A DNA stretch of 64,000 nucleotides from Amaurobius ferox (lineage: Eukaryota > Arthropoda > Arachnida > Araneae > Amaurobiidae), in NCBI GenBank assembly GCA_951213105.1, contig OX578145.1, positions 114,228,239 to 114,292,238 of the forward strand, written 5' to 3'. Numbering within the stretch: the stretch's first letter is position 1; every line of letters starts with the position of its first letter. Below the pieces are notes generated by a model, which saw only the letters and a list, made by a program, of their open reading frames with translations, had not been told where the DNA came from and did not search any database. The translations under genes and the position numbers were made by a program. Below are positions 1 through 12,157 of this stretch, in pieces.

Positions 1-190
1 AAGTTTATAGATAAAATCTATCTCATCTTTCAAAAACAAGCATATTTTGTGTTCATTTTGATTAAATATTTGGACTTGAAAAAGAATTTTTTCGAAATGA
101 ACAATTCTTAGGCCTAGTGCTTTTCCATGTGTAAAGCTTTAATGCTTGGTATTTTTTGTTTTCCTATTTTCATTTCACACCATTGATATA

Positions 191-250
191 CCGGTCTCAC
201 ACATCAAACTGCCGATAACCTTAGGGTTGGCTGTGTGGTCTGGGTCTTCA
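191..250 (+). mobile_element. 60-bp short retroposon-like unit, copy 1
   Basis: A 60-bp insert begins CCGGTCTCACACATCAAA and ends GGTCTGGGTCTTCA. It is flanked by a perfect 14-bp direct repeat, acaccattgatata, at 177-190 and 251-264. A second copy with the same two ends lies on the other strand at 28257-28314 and has its own, different 14-bp duplication. The last 14 bases match the tail of the tRNA-derived SINEs in this window, so both may be moved by the same LINE machinery (inference). Confidence 0.75.
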
Positions 251-429
251 ACACCATTGATATATATTTGTTGATTATTTTTAGCTTGATGACTAGTAAC
301 ATGCATTTAATTTCCCTCATGATGGTTGATTTTCCATTCAATATTTCTTTTTAATTTGTAGGCAAATTTTATGTTAGTGTATTATGAGTTACAACTTCTC
401 TATTCTATCATTGGATTTTCATATTAAAA

Positions 430-454
430 ATATATATATATATATATATATATA
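430..454. repeat. (TA)n microsatellite
   Basis: About 25 bp of uninterrupted TA dinucleotides within AT-rich intron. Confidence 0.9.
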
Positions 455-617
455 ATTGAAGAAGAATTTTTATTTTACTTGTATTATATATACCTGAGAT
501 TGATCATTAATAGAAAATGTTCTGTAGAGCAAAAGTAAAAGGAAGATGGACAGAAATGTAAATGTGACATCAAAAATACTATACGACAAGCCGTTGAATA
601 TATTAAAAATTAATTTT

Positions 618-2352
618 TTAGGTTTTCAAAAATCTAACGTTTATTAAAATTTAAACTTCATTTTAAAAGAATTTTCAAAACATTTTACATCTCATTAACT
701 AGACAAATTAAACATCTTAAATAATTTAAATAAATCGAATTTATACAAAGGCCGGTCGCTTAGTGGTTAGCACAAACGTTAGAAAATTAAATTTAAAGTT
801 AACAATGTTAAACTTATTCAATTATTTGTCAAAACTAGAATTTGGAATAAAAAGAACATAAGTTAGCCAAAAGGGAATTTCAACAAAATTTAAAGATAAC
901 CACAGGTTCAGGTGACCTAAAGTATATATAAGTCTAAAGGGGTCTTATTCATAAAACTGAAAACAATTAGAATAAAAACATATTTTAACTATTGAGAGAT
1001 ATTATTAGAAAAGGTTTCACCAAATGCTCCAAGGAACTGCAAAGATCAGCAGGAGGGAACTTCACAGGAAAAAGTCACCAAAGATCTTAAAGAACACCTC
1101 TTGAAACGCAGAACACAGCAAAGGAGGATTATGTCCATCAGTAGAGAGGAAAATCTTTAACCGGATCCTTTTTCCAAGGGGATATTCCCAAATAGGATGT
1201 TTAGTAACGATGGAATTAAGCAATTTCTTCCAAACAGATGTAGCTGACTTTTGGCATCAGAACAAAATACAGACCATATGTCGGTCTTAATTTATTACAG
1301 AAATGTGCATTCCATCCATCATAAACAGAGCTACACTGCTTGACCAGATAAACAAATTCTTAATTGGCCCGTAGTAAAGATTCCTCAGCCGACATCGTAA
1401 TCCTAAACAGCTCGGATTTTCTTGGATCAAAATTTAGATGACAAGAAACTAATTAGTAACAACGCTTCATTCTGTCTGTTTAGACGCAACAAACGTCCGG
1501 CTCCCACAGCTTCCAGACGTAAACAACATCAGAGAGTATGGGAGAAGGGATTCAAATAAAATAATAAAATGCCGCAAAGGACTGCTGGTTATAAACTAAA
1601 CACATCAGTTTACATTATTGGAAAAACACATCACAGACTTAGCCGGGTATAAAAGAATATTTCGTTCCTATGGAACGCGCGCGCACCAAAGCGCTAGAAT
1701 TAACAACTTAACAGGATTACATTTTCAGTTCTAATTCAGAAGGAAGAGAAGAAAGAGATCGAAAAGGTGCGCGATTTTGCTTATATACTGCAAAACATCG
1801 CTGCCACAGATTATAAACAAAATTATCGATGAACGATAAAATAATTAATGATAGACGATTTTAATATTACGGTCAACCAATTAAAAACTCGAAATTTTAA
1901 AGAAGAGAAATGAAATTTCAAAGCAGACGAAAATTAAAAAGAAATGAAGTGAAACGATTTGGAATATACGAATTCGGCAACAATTTAAATATGAACGATT
2001 CTAAAATATTTAAAAAGCTGAAAATAGAATAAAACTGAAAAATTGCGATGAATTAACCAATTTTTAACCGAGAGCAATAAATTTGGAATCAAATCAAAGG
2101 GAATAAAAAGGGCAATAAATGGAATTCCAAATTAGCCAATTTAAATAAATTTAAATTGCTAAAACCTAAAAAGAACGAACTTTTGCCGTTTTTAACACAA
2201 AACCTATGGAATAGAATATATTTGAACAAAGAATATCAAAAACCTAAACAATTGGAAAATGGAGAGTGACTATGTAAATAAGACCCCTGAACACGTTTAG
2301 ACAAAAAACAAAACTCCTAAAATTATTAAATATCCAAAGGTATAACCCAACA
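618..2352. repeat. Unclassified 1.7-kb dispersed repeat, copy 1
   Basis: The block starts TTAGGTTTTCAAAAATCTAA and ends near ACCCAACA. It aligns collinearly with 22021-23727. The outer thirds are nearly identical, while the middle (about 950-1450) is strongly diverged. Near the start, both copies carry a GGCCGGTCG...TAGTGG stretch resembling a tRNA A box. Read on the minus strand, an AATAAA lies about 25 bp from the end. No open frame is shared by both copies, and I see neither terminal inverted repeats nor TG...CA ends. It could be a solo LTR or a non-autonomous element of unknown class. Confidence 0.7.
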
Positions 2353-3171
2353 TATATTATTACAAATGAAAAATTTTAAGGATTAAACATTTTGATACAT
2401 TATAAATGTATAATTGTATATTTAAGCAAACTCAATTTGTGTGATGACAGGAACAATTAGTTAAATCTTAGTAGCTGATAACATTTAGCCCTGTACAATG
2501 TACAATAAGCAGAAAGAAGTTAATAATTATTGCATCTTGGCCTTTGTTATATTTGATTAAAGAACAGAAAAAAAAAAAGACCAAGATTCAATAATCCAAT
2601 AACTTATTTCATTTCTGCTTATTGTACAAATATATTTGTTTTAAATTCATAAATAAGAATCCATTTAGAAATTTGAGTCCATTTTTAAGACCCTTACTCA
2701 CAATTCATAATCTTTAAAATGAACTCTTCATAATTTTCTAAATGTCAAAACTAGGTCCATCACAAAATTCCAAAATCTGGTGCTTCATAAAATTTTGAAA
2801 AAAGAAAAGAACTTTAAAAGTCAATGTCTAAAATAGACATATATTTTGTTGACTTTTTCACAAAATTAGAATTTTTTATAAACAGATCTTGCAATGAACC
2901 CTAGAACAGACCATTAATAAATACATCTTATTAATACTATGTTATTTTCAAAGCCATTTATGTAGCTAAAATTATATTTACATCAAATATTTTAGATTTT
3001 GTATATACAATTTATTTTGTTTTTATTATTGGTTTCAGGTGTCAACAAAGCAGTTGCTACTTGCTGTGGTATAAGTGGCGAAAAAAGGATTATGATTGAT
3101 TAAGAAAAAAACAAAATTGAGTTTAATAGCCAGTGGCTACTATATTGGAGAACTATAATTTAAGCACTTAC

Positions 3172-3286
3172 TTTGACTGTTAATTTAGATGTTGCAAGCT
3201 CTTCATCCTCATCATCACTTTGTAAAACTTTTTTTCTTTGTTTTCGAACTCTTTTAACAGGACTGTCATCATTTGCAACTTGTTGG
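3172..3286 (-). CDS. LIG1: LIG1 exon 11: second DSPVKR motif and acidic stretch
   Basis: The exon encodes residues 550-588 of the model. It includes NDDSPVKRVRKQRKKVL followed by the acidic run SDDEDEE. The acceptor is ...tttatctag and the donor GTAAGT. The incoming AG of exon 10 completes a serine codon and the exon ends in phase 0. The motif resembles the DSPVKR-basic-acidic segment of vertebrate DNA ligase 1, though in vertebrates that segment lies nearer the N-terminus; an equivalent copy is also present in exon 4. It is expected to be disordered and to contain nuclear localisation and phosphorylation sites (family knowledge). The next exon should lie beyond position 1. Confidence 0.75.
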
Positions 3287-5691
3287 CTAGATAAAAAAAA
3301 ACATTTAAAAATAAATTGTTTATTCAAATTATCACAATTTGGAAAAGTTTTTTTTATGTATCATCTAAACTAGAAGCGTAGCCTAGATCAAAAGCTGTGC
3401 TGTCTCAATGTCTCATATATATAAGCAAATTGCTAATTAAAAAAAATTACAATAGAAAGGTTTTGAAGTTAAAAAAAGAAAATAGTTATCAAGCATGTTG
3501 TTTGGGAATTTGGTGAGATAAAATAGCCCAGTTTTGGATCCAGTATACCATGCTTTAACCAAGTTCAAAAAATATGAAGAAAGTTAGGCTTGATATAAAA
3601 AGAAAGTAGCACTGACAGATTTCAGCCATATCATGATTTCACTATTTAGTATTTAAATGCTTGAAGATATTTTTTTATAAAGCAACATATTTCTTAAATA
3701 CAACACACACTAAATAATTTCAAAGTTTATACAATAAAATGTGAGTGTTATACTTAAGAATTTAGCGTACTTCGAAACATAATACTATCCATTTATACAA
3801 TTAATAACCTAATACTTTTGTTACTTAGATGAGGAAAATTAAGTAAAAACTCTGCCTTATGCAACATGACTGACAAGTATTTTTTACAGAATAAAATTAA
3901 TTAATGTCCATTACTAGGTAACAAAATGTTATATCTTGTCTTAAAAACTTTAAGCACGGACATGTTTACCTGCAGTAATATAAAAAATAATGATACCAAA
4001 TTTGAAAATATTTGGATAAAAACTATGTAACTGGAACAGAATAACAGTTACTAACAGAATCACAGTCCATCCCTTTCTTGTGTGGATGGAAAAGTCGTAA
4101 AGCAACAAAATTCGGTCCAAGTTTAGTGTAAGCAGATCAAATGGATCCACTGCAGAATAGAAAGTACAACACGAAAATTGCATCGAAAATTACATCAAAA
4201 TCAAAGCCCCCCCCCCCCTCCCAGCAAGACAATACATCAAAAACTCTTTATTTTATGCTCATTTCAATAATGAATTAATTGACTTGTACTTAAGTAGAAT
4301 TAAAATCTTAATTGCTAATTTTAGAAGTTATTATCATAGGTACATGATTTTTTCAGGGAATACTTATAATACTGTTACAATCTTATATCTAAAAATTCTA
4401 ATCTCTAACTGTAAAATTCTGGGTTTTAAATTTCTGAATTTTAAGTCCTACTACCCAAGTGTCAGAATGTCTGTAATTCCTAGTTTCGCCAGGGAGACAA
4501 CTGCCTGTAAACAACCTTGCTGCCCTGCCTTGAAATCCAAGCCCCATTTTTCTCCATGCATTTTATGGTGTTTTCCAGTGATTGCAAAGGAAATTTGAGC
4601 CACATTGTTCTCAGTTCATTTTACGGTGTATTCGGGATTTAAAAAATCGACTAGAGACTATTGGAAATTTATCTGTCTCTAGTTCAAGTCCAAAACAGTT
4701 TTTAGCCCCTTTTTTTGTCGAAGGAGATAACTTTTATACACACCCTTTTTTTTTTACCCCGATTTCGGAGGATTTTTACAAATATGTAAAAATCCATCTA
4801 ATTTCTTGAATTTTTGAAAGTTTCAGTCATCCGGTTTGATACCTATGTTAAAAAAATCCTGTGAGCTTCTAGGCTGAGTAGGGACTTTGGAATAGTCAGT
4901 AAATACATAAATACATACATGGGCACATTTTAATAATATAGATTGCAGCTAAAAAAAGCAGTGGCTCTAGTTTGATAGAACTAAAATGGTTTTGCACGAA
5001 TATCATTTAACATAAAACGCCAATAAAGTTTTAAGTCTATTCATTGTTTTCAATCTCATTTGCTTTGTTTGTAACAGATAATATGGGTCTACAGTAACTA
5101 AAGTAAGATACATAATTGAAACAAGTTAATCTTTCTAAGTTATGAGCGAATATTATGTCTATACAAGTTTAATCATGCATAGTAGATTTTACAGGATCTG
5201 ATATAAGTTTTAAGTCTAACGCTGTCAGCATAAAGTCTAATAAATAATTTTATGTTTTCTGGATTTTTTATGTTTATATTAAAATCTCAAACTAATATAA
5301 TGAGCATATATTATTTGGATCATTGAGGTTCTTTGCTATTTTAACCACTATATTTAAAAAATTAAGCAACTTAAAAATACATTTATATCATAAGTTTTAG
5401 CATTTTAAAGGTAATTTATTTAAAATTTCACAAATTTAGAAAATATATCTTTTCTTTCCCTATAATGTGTCTCACAAAAGTATGGGTAGCTTGTAAATAA
5501 CAAGACTAATTTTTCATCTGTGTAGTGATTTTAAAAAAATAGAATTTTGTGTAACAATTTTTCTTTTTTAAATGCAATAATACAACAGTATGATTTCACT
5601 ACACTAATAACTTTACATCATTAATCATCCTAACAATGAAAGTATTACAGAGAATAAAATTAAACAAATTTATATATAAAAATTTACTTAC
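3287..5691. other. LIG1 intron 10
   Basis: AT-rich intron between exons 10 and 11. It contains a C homopolymer near 4207-4218. No transposon protein, RNA gene or structured repeat was recognised. Confidence 0.6.
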
Positions 5692-5770
5692 CTTTCACTG
5701 TCTTTTTTATCACTATCTCTATCAGAATAATTTTCAATTTTAATCTTATCATCTGTCTTTTTAAGAGGTG
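5692..5770 (-). CDS. LIG1: LIG1 exon 10: FFTPLKK continuation
   Basis: A 79-nt exon with acceptor ttgattttag and donor GTAAGT, encoding residues 524-550 of the model. Joined to exon 9 it reads KESIHNFFTPLKKTDDKIKIE, which parallels the SSFFTPRKP..KKEVKEEE segment just before the DNA-binding domain of vertebrate LIG1. The phase is 1 in and 2 out, and both junctions keep the frame. Confidence 0.75.
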
Positions 5771-6229
5771 CTAAAATCAAACAATTATTTTAAAAAAATG
5801 AAATGGTGCTTAAAAGTTTATGAAATATAATACAACTATCTCATTTTGCATCTTTAAATCCTACCAAATATGGGAATGCAGACAATAGAAAATAAATGAA
5901 AAATTATTAAAAATGAAATGGAACTTAAAAGTTTATGAAATACAATGTACATCAATCTCATTTTGAAAAGAGAATTATAGAGTAAAACTTTCTTACTATA
6001 TTAACTACATTAAAATACACTAAAACTTTGTAAATAAAAATATCGGATAAATTGAACCCCAAATTAATCCTATGACATTCCTCTTCACACATGTGTTCAA
6101 AACGGCATTTAATTTTTAAACTTAATTTTGAATAATTGAGGTTAGAATACCTCATACTTTCAAAAGTGCATATTTAAAACTTTCCAAATATAGGAATGCA
6201 GATAACAGCACATGAAGCAGCTTCATGCT

Positions 6230-6440
6230 TATTATGAACTTGTCAGCATAGAATAGGCAATATGTGCAATATCAACAAGAAAACTTGCTATGTACCACAA
6301 AAGAATACTATTAGCTATTCTGTGCTGGTATGCATAAGCACAAAACTGGTCCATAGATGGTGTTATCTGCAATAAGAGCATAATCCTAACTTTGGAATAC
6401 CCCTTATAGACAGGTTCTGTAACTATAAAAACATAATATA
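6230..6440. repeat. Dispersed intronic repeat family, member 1
   Basis: The stretch ttagctattctgtgctgg...aactggtccatagatgg...gcataatcctaactttgga is related in the same orientation to about 34085-34205. Its agcat.gtcctaactttgga part also recurs at about 47520-47580. No coding potential or terminal structure was recognised. Confidence 0.45.
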
Positions 6441-7614
6441 CTAGAAATGCCTGAAACATTGGACAATTCAGCGATTGATGCATAGTAAAAGGGATGAGTG
6501 AGCCCATAATCATTACAAAACACAAATGATATTCAAAAGGTAAAATAGAATGTATGCTATTTAAAGAGTTTTCCCCCAGGATTAAAAATGGGTAGGGTGC
6601 TGTTACCAGAAAAAGGGCACTTAAAAAGGGGGGGGGGGGCATAAATAATCAAAGTCACTAAGTTATGTAGCTCTGATAAATGAGATTCTTTTGCTGTGAA
6701 CAAATTTATCATTGAAAAGAAATGCTATGTGTACATTAAATGCATTTCTAGTCTTGAGCAAGTGAGTTTATTAGTTAACATTTATGATTATTGAATTTAT
6801 GTATTATAATTCATCAAATTTGAAAATGAGAATATTAAATTGTGTTTTCCAGTATTTTCTCATTAATCAATGAGGTTTGAATGATCCTACAGTAACAAGA
6901 TATATTTAAATGTTAAAAATATTTTTAAATTGTTTGCTGTCATATATTAATTACAGGAATCTTTTTCTGATGATATATACAAGTGTTAGTTTTGATTTCA
7001 AACTTCTTTATGCTTACCAATAAACAGAAGAGAAAAAAAAATGATTTAAACAACTAAATAACATTCCAGAAAACTCCAGAAAATCACCACATAAAACTGA
7101 TAACTACTACTACATGATACCCACTGATTGATAACTACTGCAACGCTATGTGGATTTCATATGTCACACAATATGCATACTGTTATAAATGGAGCTTAAT
7201 CATTGTTATCGCATGCATCCACAAAGCAGACCAAAGGTGTGCCATGTCCATCAATATAAGGAGATTTATTTCACATTTTAAATCTACTACATGGATTATA
7301 TGCTTTCGCACAAAGTGCTTATTTGTTAACAGTGTAGTGAGTGGGTGCGTGGGTGACAGCTTTTGTTATACTATACAATTTGCATGCACCCGCTCAGCAT
7401 GTATATTATTTTTACATGTAGTGGAATCACCGTTATTGCACAAGGGCCAGTACTTAAGTTTATAGAATGTGGTAATACCAAAAATTCAGGCTTTCAGTTC
7501 AGATGATTTTTTTTAATTTGTATATTCCCGTGAACATTGTCTATTACATAATGAGAAATGGTATAAAATTCTGTTTACAGTGTCCTTTTGAAGTTAATAA
7601 GGTAGTAACAAAAC

Positions 7615-8568
7615 ATGGATTTAAGTTCAAGGTATTTTCGAGCTATGATTGATTATAACTTTCGACGAGGGATGACACAGCAAAAGTGTGTTGATCGAAT
7701 GAATTCAACTTTTGGTAATGCAGCACCATCTAAAATAACAATTTACAATTGGTTTAAAGCATTCCATCTTGGATGTAAGAGTCTCAGTGATGAATTTTAT
7801 GAAGGTCCACCAAGAGCAGCTGTGATGTTAGAAAGCATTGGTGCTGTACAATAAATATCACTTTACATCATCATGTGACATATGATGAAATTGAGGCATC
7901 TTGAACATTTCATGGACCTGAGTGCATTTAATTTTACATGATCATTAAAAGCCAAAATGATATGTGTGCACAATTTAAGTCAAGTTCAAAAGGATGCTTG
8001 TGTCAAATGGTGCACAGAAAATTTTAAAAAATTGAACTCTGGTGCCTCAAAACATGTCTTTGACATTGTAATAGATGACAACATGTGGATTTATTCCTAT
8101 GAACCCGAAACAAAACAACAATCTACTGGTTGGGTGTTTCAAAATGAACCAAATTCTACAAAAGTTGCTAGTGCATCGCATGAAATGTTTCAAAGAAAAT
8201 TATTGCTTTGTTTCTTGTTCAATCCTGCCATGTTGCAATCATTGCTTTGGAGAATCACAGAAGCAGCAAATGCTAATTGGTATAGAACAATTTGTTTGCC
8301 AGAAATAATTACGCAAATCAGAAAAAATAATGCGAAATGTATCATTCTTCATCATGACAATACAAGCTCACACACTGCATTTCAAACTATCAATTATTTG
8401 AAGCATAAAAAAATTTATTTGATGAGCCATTGCCATTATTCACCTGTTTCAGCATTAGCAAGAATTAGAAAATGTAGATTTAAAAAAGACATAGATGTGA
8501 GTCGTGAGAAGAAGAGAACATCAAGAAAAAGCAAAGAACTGTTAGATTCATGTTCAGCAGTAAAATAA
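7615..8568 (+). pseudogene. Degenerate mariner transposase
   Basis: Two open segments, 7615-7854 and 7957-8568, carry mariner transposase hallmarks. The first has a helix-turn-helix region (residues 10-60: YFRAMIDYNFRRGMTQQ, then SKITIYNWFKAF and SLSDEF.EGPP). The second has DDNMWIYSYEPETKQQSTGWVF, the position of the first catalytic Asp, and LHHDNTSSHTAFQ, the second catalytic Asp. The first copy stops at 7854, about 100 bp between the segments is out of frame, and the region that normally reads YSPDLAP.D is lost (YSPVSALAR), so the third catalytic residue is absent. It is an inactive fossil lying antisense to LIG1. Confidence 0.85.
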
Positions 8569-8572
8569 ATAA

Positions 8573-8960
8573 AGAGATAAAAATCATTAACAGTGTCTAG
8601 AAGGCCGTGGAGGTCATTTAAACTATGGTTTCAAATAATAAAGACATCATCCACATAACGGCACCACACAATCGGTTTTAGGGGTAAAAAAGGCAAAATT
8701 TCATTTTTGAGCATTTTTCAGCTAAAATTCCAGCCAAAGGGCTACCCATAGGAGAGCCTACGATTTTCAAAAAGCTTTTCTAATGGAAACCAAAATAATT
8801 GGTTTCCACAACAATGTTCAATGCAGAAGTTATTGCATTGATGGGGGGAATAAAATATTTATGATATTGAAGTTTTTTGGCAATAATGTCAAAGCTATGA
8901 AGAGTATAATTTTTTAAAATTAAATTAATTAAATTTTAGTCTCTCTCAGAAGTAGGCAAT
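8573..8960 (-). pseudogene. Penelope-like reverse transcriptase fragment
   Basis: On the minus strand the sequence decodes to a reverse transcriptase palm fragment: TNYFGFH, then IVGSPMGSPLAGILAE, then after a frameshift CRYVDDVFII, a stop, and NHSLNDLHGLLDTVNDF. GSPMGSPL and RYVDD are the typical order and spacing of Penelope-like element RT motifs. At least one frameshift and two stops make it non-functional. No endonuclease domain or element ends were seen. Membership in another RT class is possible but less likely given the MGSPL motif. Confidence 0.75.
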
Positions 8961-9807
8961 ATTTATACAGCATTTGTTTCTGAAATCTACACACTTTTAA
9001 AATGTGATTAAAAATTTGGTAGTGATATAGTGATATGTAAATTGGACATATATATATATATATTGTTTTCTTCAAGTACTGCCTCTAAAAACAAAGTCTC
9101 GGAAAAGTCATTTATGCGCAATTTTTCCAAAACTTTGACATTTTATGTCTCAGAAACTATGTGGGGTAGAGAGGAAAACAATTATATGGATATTAACTCA
9201 ATAGTAGTAGCAAGTTAAAATAGTTTCATGAAAATCTGAGTTGGTGGGTATCATGGCCTGGGTGAATTGACATAAAATGTCCCTATCATAATATAAAAAT
9301 CAGAGGTTTAAAACTCATGAAATGCATATATATTTTTTTTAAAAATTCATTAAAATTTGTCTATTCATCATATGGACTACATTCAAAGTTTGGGTGAAAG
9401 AGAATTTTCTCCTTCTTTCGAATGGTGTCAAGATGGAAACTCTGTGATAATTTAAGTTACTAAGGAATCGATTTGTGTGAATATCGGCCTAAATCAGGAT
9501 AAAACATAAAATAACTAAAAAACTAATACGAAATTTAAAAAAAAAAACAAATTTCATGATCATACTATGCCTAAATATCGTGCTATAGACTACACACAAA
9601 GACATTTTTTTTTTATTATGTAAGATTTAATCATGTTTTTATATTTAACTCACCTGCTACAAATAATGGCATTTATAAAATCAAAATCCAAAGTGCTTTT
9701 TTTATTTACAATTAATATTATAACAAATGCTTTTCATGAAAGAAACTACTAAAAGGAATTATATATCAGTACATATGGAAAAATATCATAGAAAGGAAAA
9801 CACTTAC

Positions 9808-10602
9808 TAAAAAAGTTATGAATAGACTCCTTATTGGCAGACTTCTTTAATGGGGGACTTTTTTTAGATGTATTTGCTTTACGTTTTGGAGTTTTCTTTG
9901 AGTCACTTGATGATGCTTTATGTTCAAGATCTTTTTCGGCATTTGTTTCGTTACTAGATATAACATCTTTGTTCTCTGTATTTGAACTGAGCTTTTTACC
10001 AAGTTTCAAAGAAGTGTCATTTTTAGATGATTTACGTTTGGAAGATTTCTTTGACACTTGTGACTCTTTATTTTCAAGATCTTTTTCAGCATTTGTTTCA
10101 TTACTAGATATAGCATCTTTGTCCTTTGCATTTGAATTGAGCTTTGTATCAAGTTTTAAAGAAGTGTCCTTTTTAGATGCTTTACGTTTGGAAGATTTCT
10201 TTGAGACTTGTGACACTTTATTTTCAAGATCTTTTTCTGCATTTACTTCATTACTAGATACAGCATCTTTGTTCTCCTCTATATCCGAATTGAGCTTTTC
10301 GTCATCTGAAACAGTACTATTTGATGTGGCTGAGTCCATATTTTCTTTGGTTTCAATATTAGAATCTGACTGATTTTCAATTTTATCTGGTTCACCATTG
10401 ACTTCAGCTGCTTCATTTTTGGCTGATTGATCACTAGCTTTGTTTAGTCTATCACTGACTTTATCTAGTTCATCACTGGGTTTAACAGATTCATTACTAA
10501 CTTTAACAGTTTCATCTTTGACTGGTTCTATGCTAGTTTTGTCTACTTCATCTTTCACGGGATTATTTTTTACATTCTTTGAAGAGCCCATTGTCTTACG
10601 TG
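9808..10602 (-). CDS. LIG1: LIG1 exon 9: long repeat-built disordered exon
   Basis: This 795-nt exon (acceptor ctttttttag-type tract, donor GTAAGT) encodes residues 259-523. It starts by completing PKRKTARKT with exon 8, a segment that parallels PKRRTARKQ of vertebrate LIG1, and ends KESIHNFF, spliced to TPLKK in exon 10. In between it is almost all Lys, Ser, Asp, Glu and Asn. A VKDE/VSNE/PSDELDKVSD-type segment is followed by three tandem copies of a roughly 50-residue unit (core SSNETNAEKDLENK.SQVSKKSSKRK) with a 150-bp DNA period. There are no structured domains; it is predicted disordered and nuclear. The length is much greater than the corresponding vertebrate region. Confidence 0.75.
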
Positions 10603-12157
10603 CTAAAAAAGAATAAAATAAATTTCAATTTTTCTAAACATGTAACTATATTGACAAAATAATTATTTTTTGTTATACAAAAGTCAATGTATCCTTAACA
10701 ATTTGCACATGAAAAAGTTTGTATGACAAACAGCTTTTTAGCATGCCTTTACCTTCCTTCCATATAATACAGTACATTCATTTTAAAACAGAACAGATAG
10801 TCTGAGTCTCCTTGCACTGCTTTCATGAATTTTTATGAATAATTAACTGTCCTAAAACAGCAAAAAATTACTTCATGATTTTGAGCACATAGTAGTGAAA
10901 AAATAGACATACTGTTTCTTTTGAACCAGAAAACAAGAATAAGCAATATAATCAGCAATAAGCAATAATTTTTAATAAGCAAAGATGAAGTGCAAGTTTT
11001 GGTACAAATTATTTTATTTTAGAAGTGTTCATTTTGTAATAAATTATAAAATAAATAAATTGTATCAATTAAGCAATTGTAGACAATGAGAACACACAAC
11101 TAAACATAACCACTAAAGCAGATGATATATTGCCAAAATTACGTTTCTACATGTAGAAAACCTAAATGTACGATACACATAGAATACATATGTAGAATGC
11201 TTAGAATATGCACAGTAGGTAGAACATGTAGAAAATAAAATCATGTATCGCATCACTATAGTTTAAAGACTTAATACAATTTCTAAACATGTGTATTATT
11301 ATTATTATTCAACATGGTTAAGTTTTCAAAAAAAAAATTTCTTTCATAATAACGCATTGACATATATAATTTAAAAGCAATGCATAAAATTTCAAAGCAA
11401 TATATGAAAATAGTACAAAACTAAATTATATATAACTTTATTATGGCATAAAGATGTAACAATTTCAAAAAATATTTGCTTAATTATTCATTTTTCAATA
11501 TGGATTACTTCCCTCAATTTTTTATTTTAAAATAATATATTGTTACAAGCATGTAAAATGTTTTCACTGAACTTTGTCTATCTACACTCTAAAGCAAGCA
11601 TTGCAGCAGCCATTCCTTTTACGTGAAGGTAGGATTGTCATATGCTAACTTTCGAGGCAGGTTTGTCAGATTTGGCTATGTATTGCCAACTTTTAAAATG
11701 TACAAAATTGTTACTTGCAAATCACCTGCAAGTGGCGATTTTTTGCAGCAGCATAGCAAAAAACTGCATTTTGTATGCGATCCTTGGTATATTTCGTTCA
11801 ATTGTGAAAATATTTTTTGCTTTTGCAATCTGTTCGCATAGACTAAAATTTTTTGCAATTGTTTCATGTTTTATGAGTGCTAATTAGTGAAAAGAAATAT
11901 TATTTTGCTGCTACATTGTGAAAAACTGCATTTGTAAGCAATCCTCAGTATATTGCGTTTAATTGTGAAAATATTTTCTACTTTACATGAGGCCCCAGGT
12001 TCTGCAAAATACAGATACCTCAACAAAAGAGCAGAAAAGAGATACTGGTATTGAATATCATGTGACCAATAAATATACTTTTGCCATTGAAAAAATGTTA
12101 GCAAGATGTAGAACAAGTAAAGATGATTATAAACAGTTTTTTTACATTAGAAATATC

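Larger units (their letters stand above)
1..3171. other. Intronic sequence 3' of the last visible LIG1 exon
   Basis: No coding exon was recognised here. In the direction of LIG1 transcription (minus strand) this follows the donor site of the exon ending at 3172, so it is intron leading to the ligase DNA-binding and catalytic exons outside the window. It holds a short 60-bp mobile unit (191-250), a TA microsatellite, and copy 1 of a 1.7-kb dispersed repeat. Nothing was recognised between 2353 and 3171. Confidence 0.6.
5771..9807. other. LIG1 intron 9
   Basis: A 4-kb intron holding a decayed mariner transposase (7615-8568, plus), a Penelope-like reverse transcriptase fragment (8573-8960, minus) and a member of a dispersed repeat family (about 6230-6440). 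The remainder shows only low-complexity AT-rich sequence. Confidence 0.6.

Noticed and set aside
6232..6642. Minus-strand open frame of 136 residues
   Set aside because: It runs through a dispersed repeat and a G homopolymer, lacks splice or family support, and has no counterpart at 34.1 kb.
7148..7465. Plus-strand open frame of 105 residues just upstream of the mariner relic
   Set aside because: No known motif and composition like the surrounding intron.
9834..10373. Plus-strand open frame of 179 residues, rich in Phe, Leu and Ser
   Set aside because: It is the antisense shadow of the Lys/Ser-rich LIG1 exon 9 repeats.
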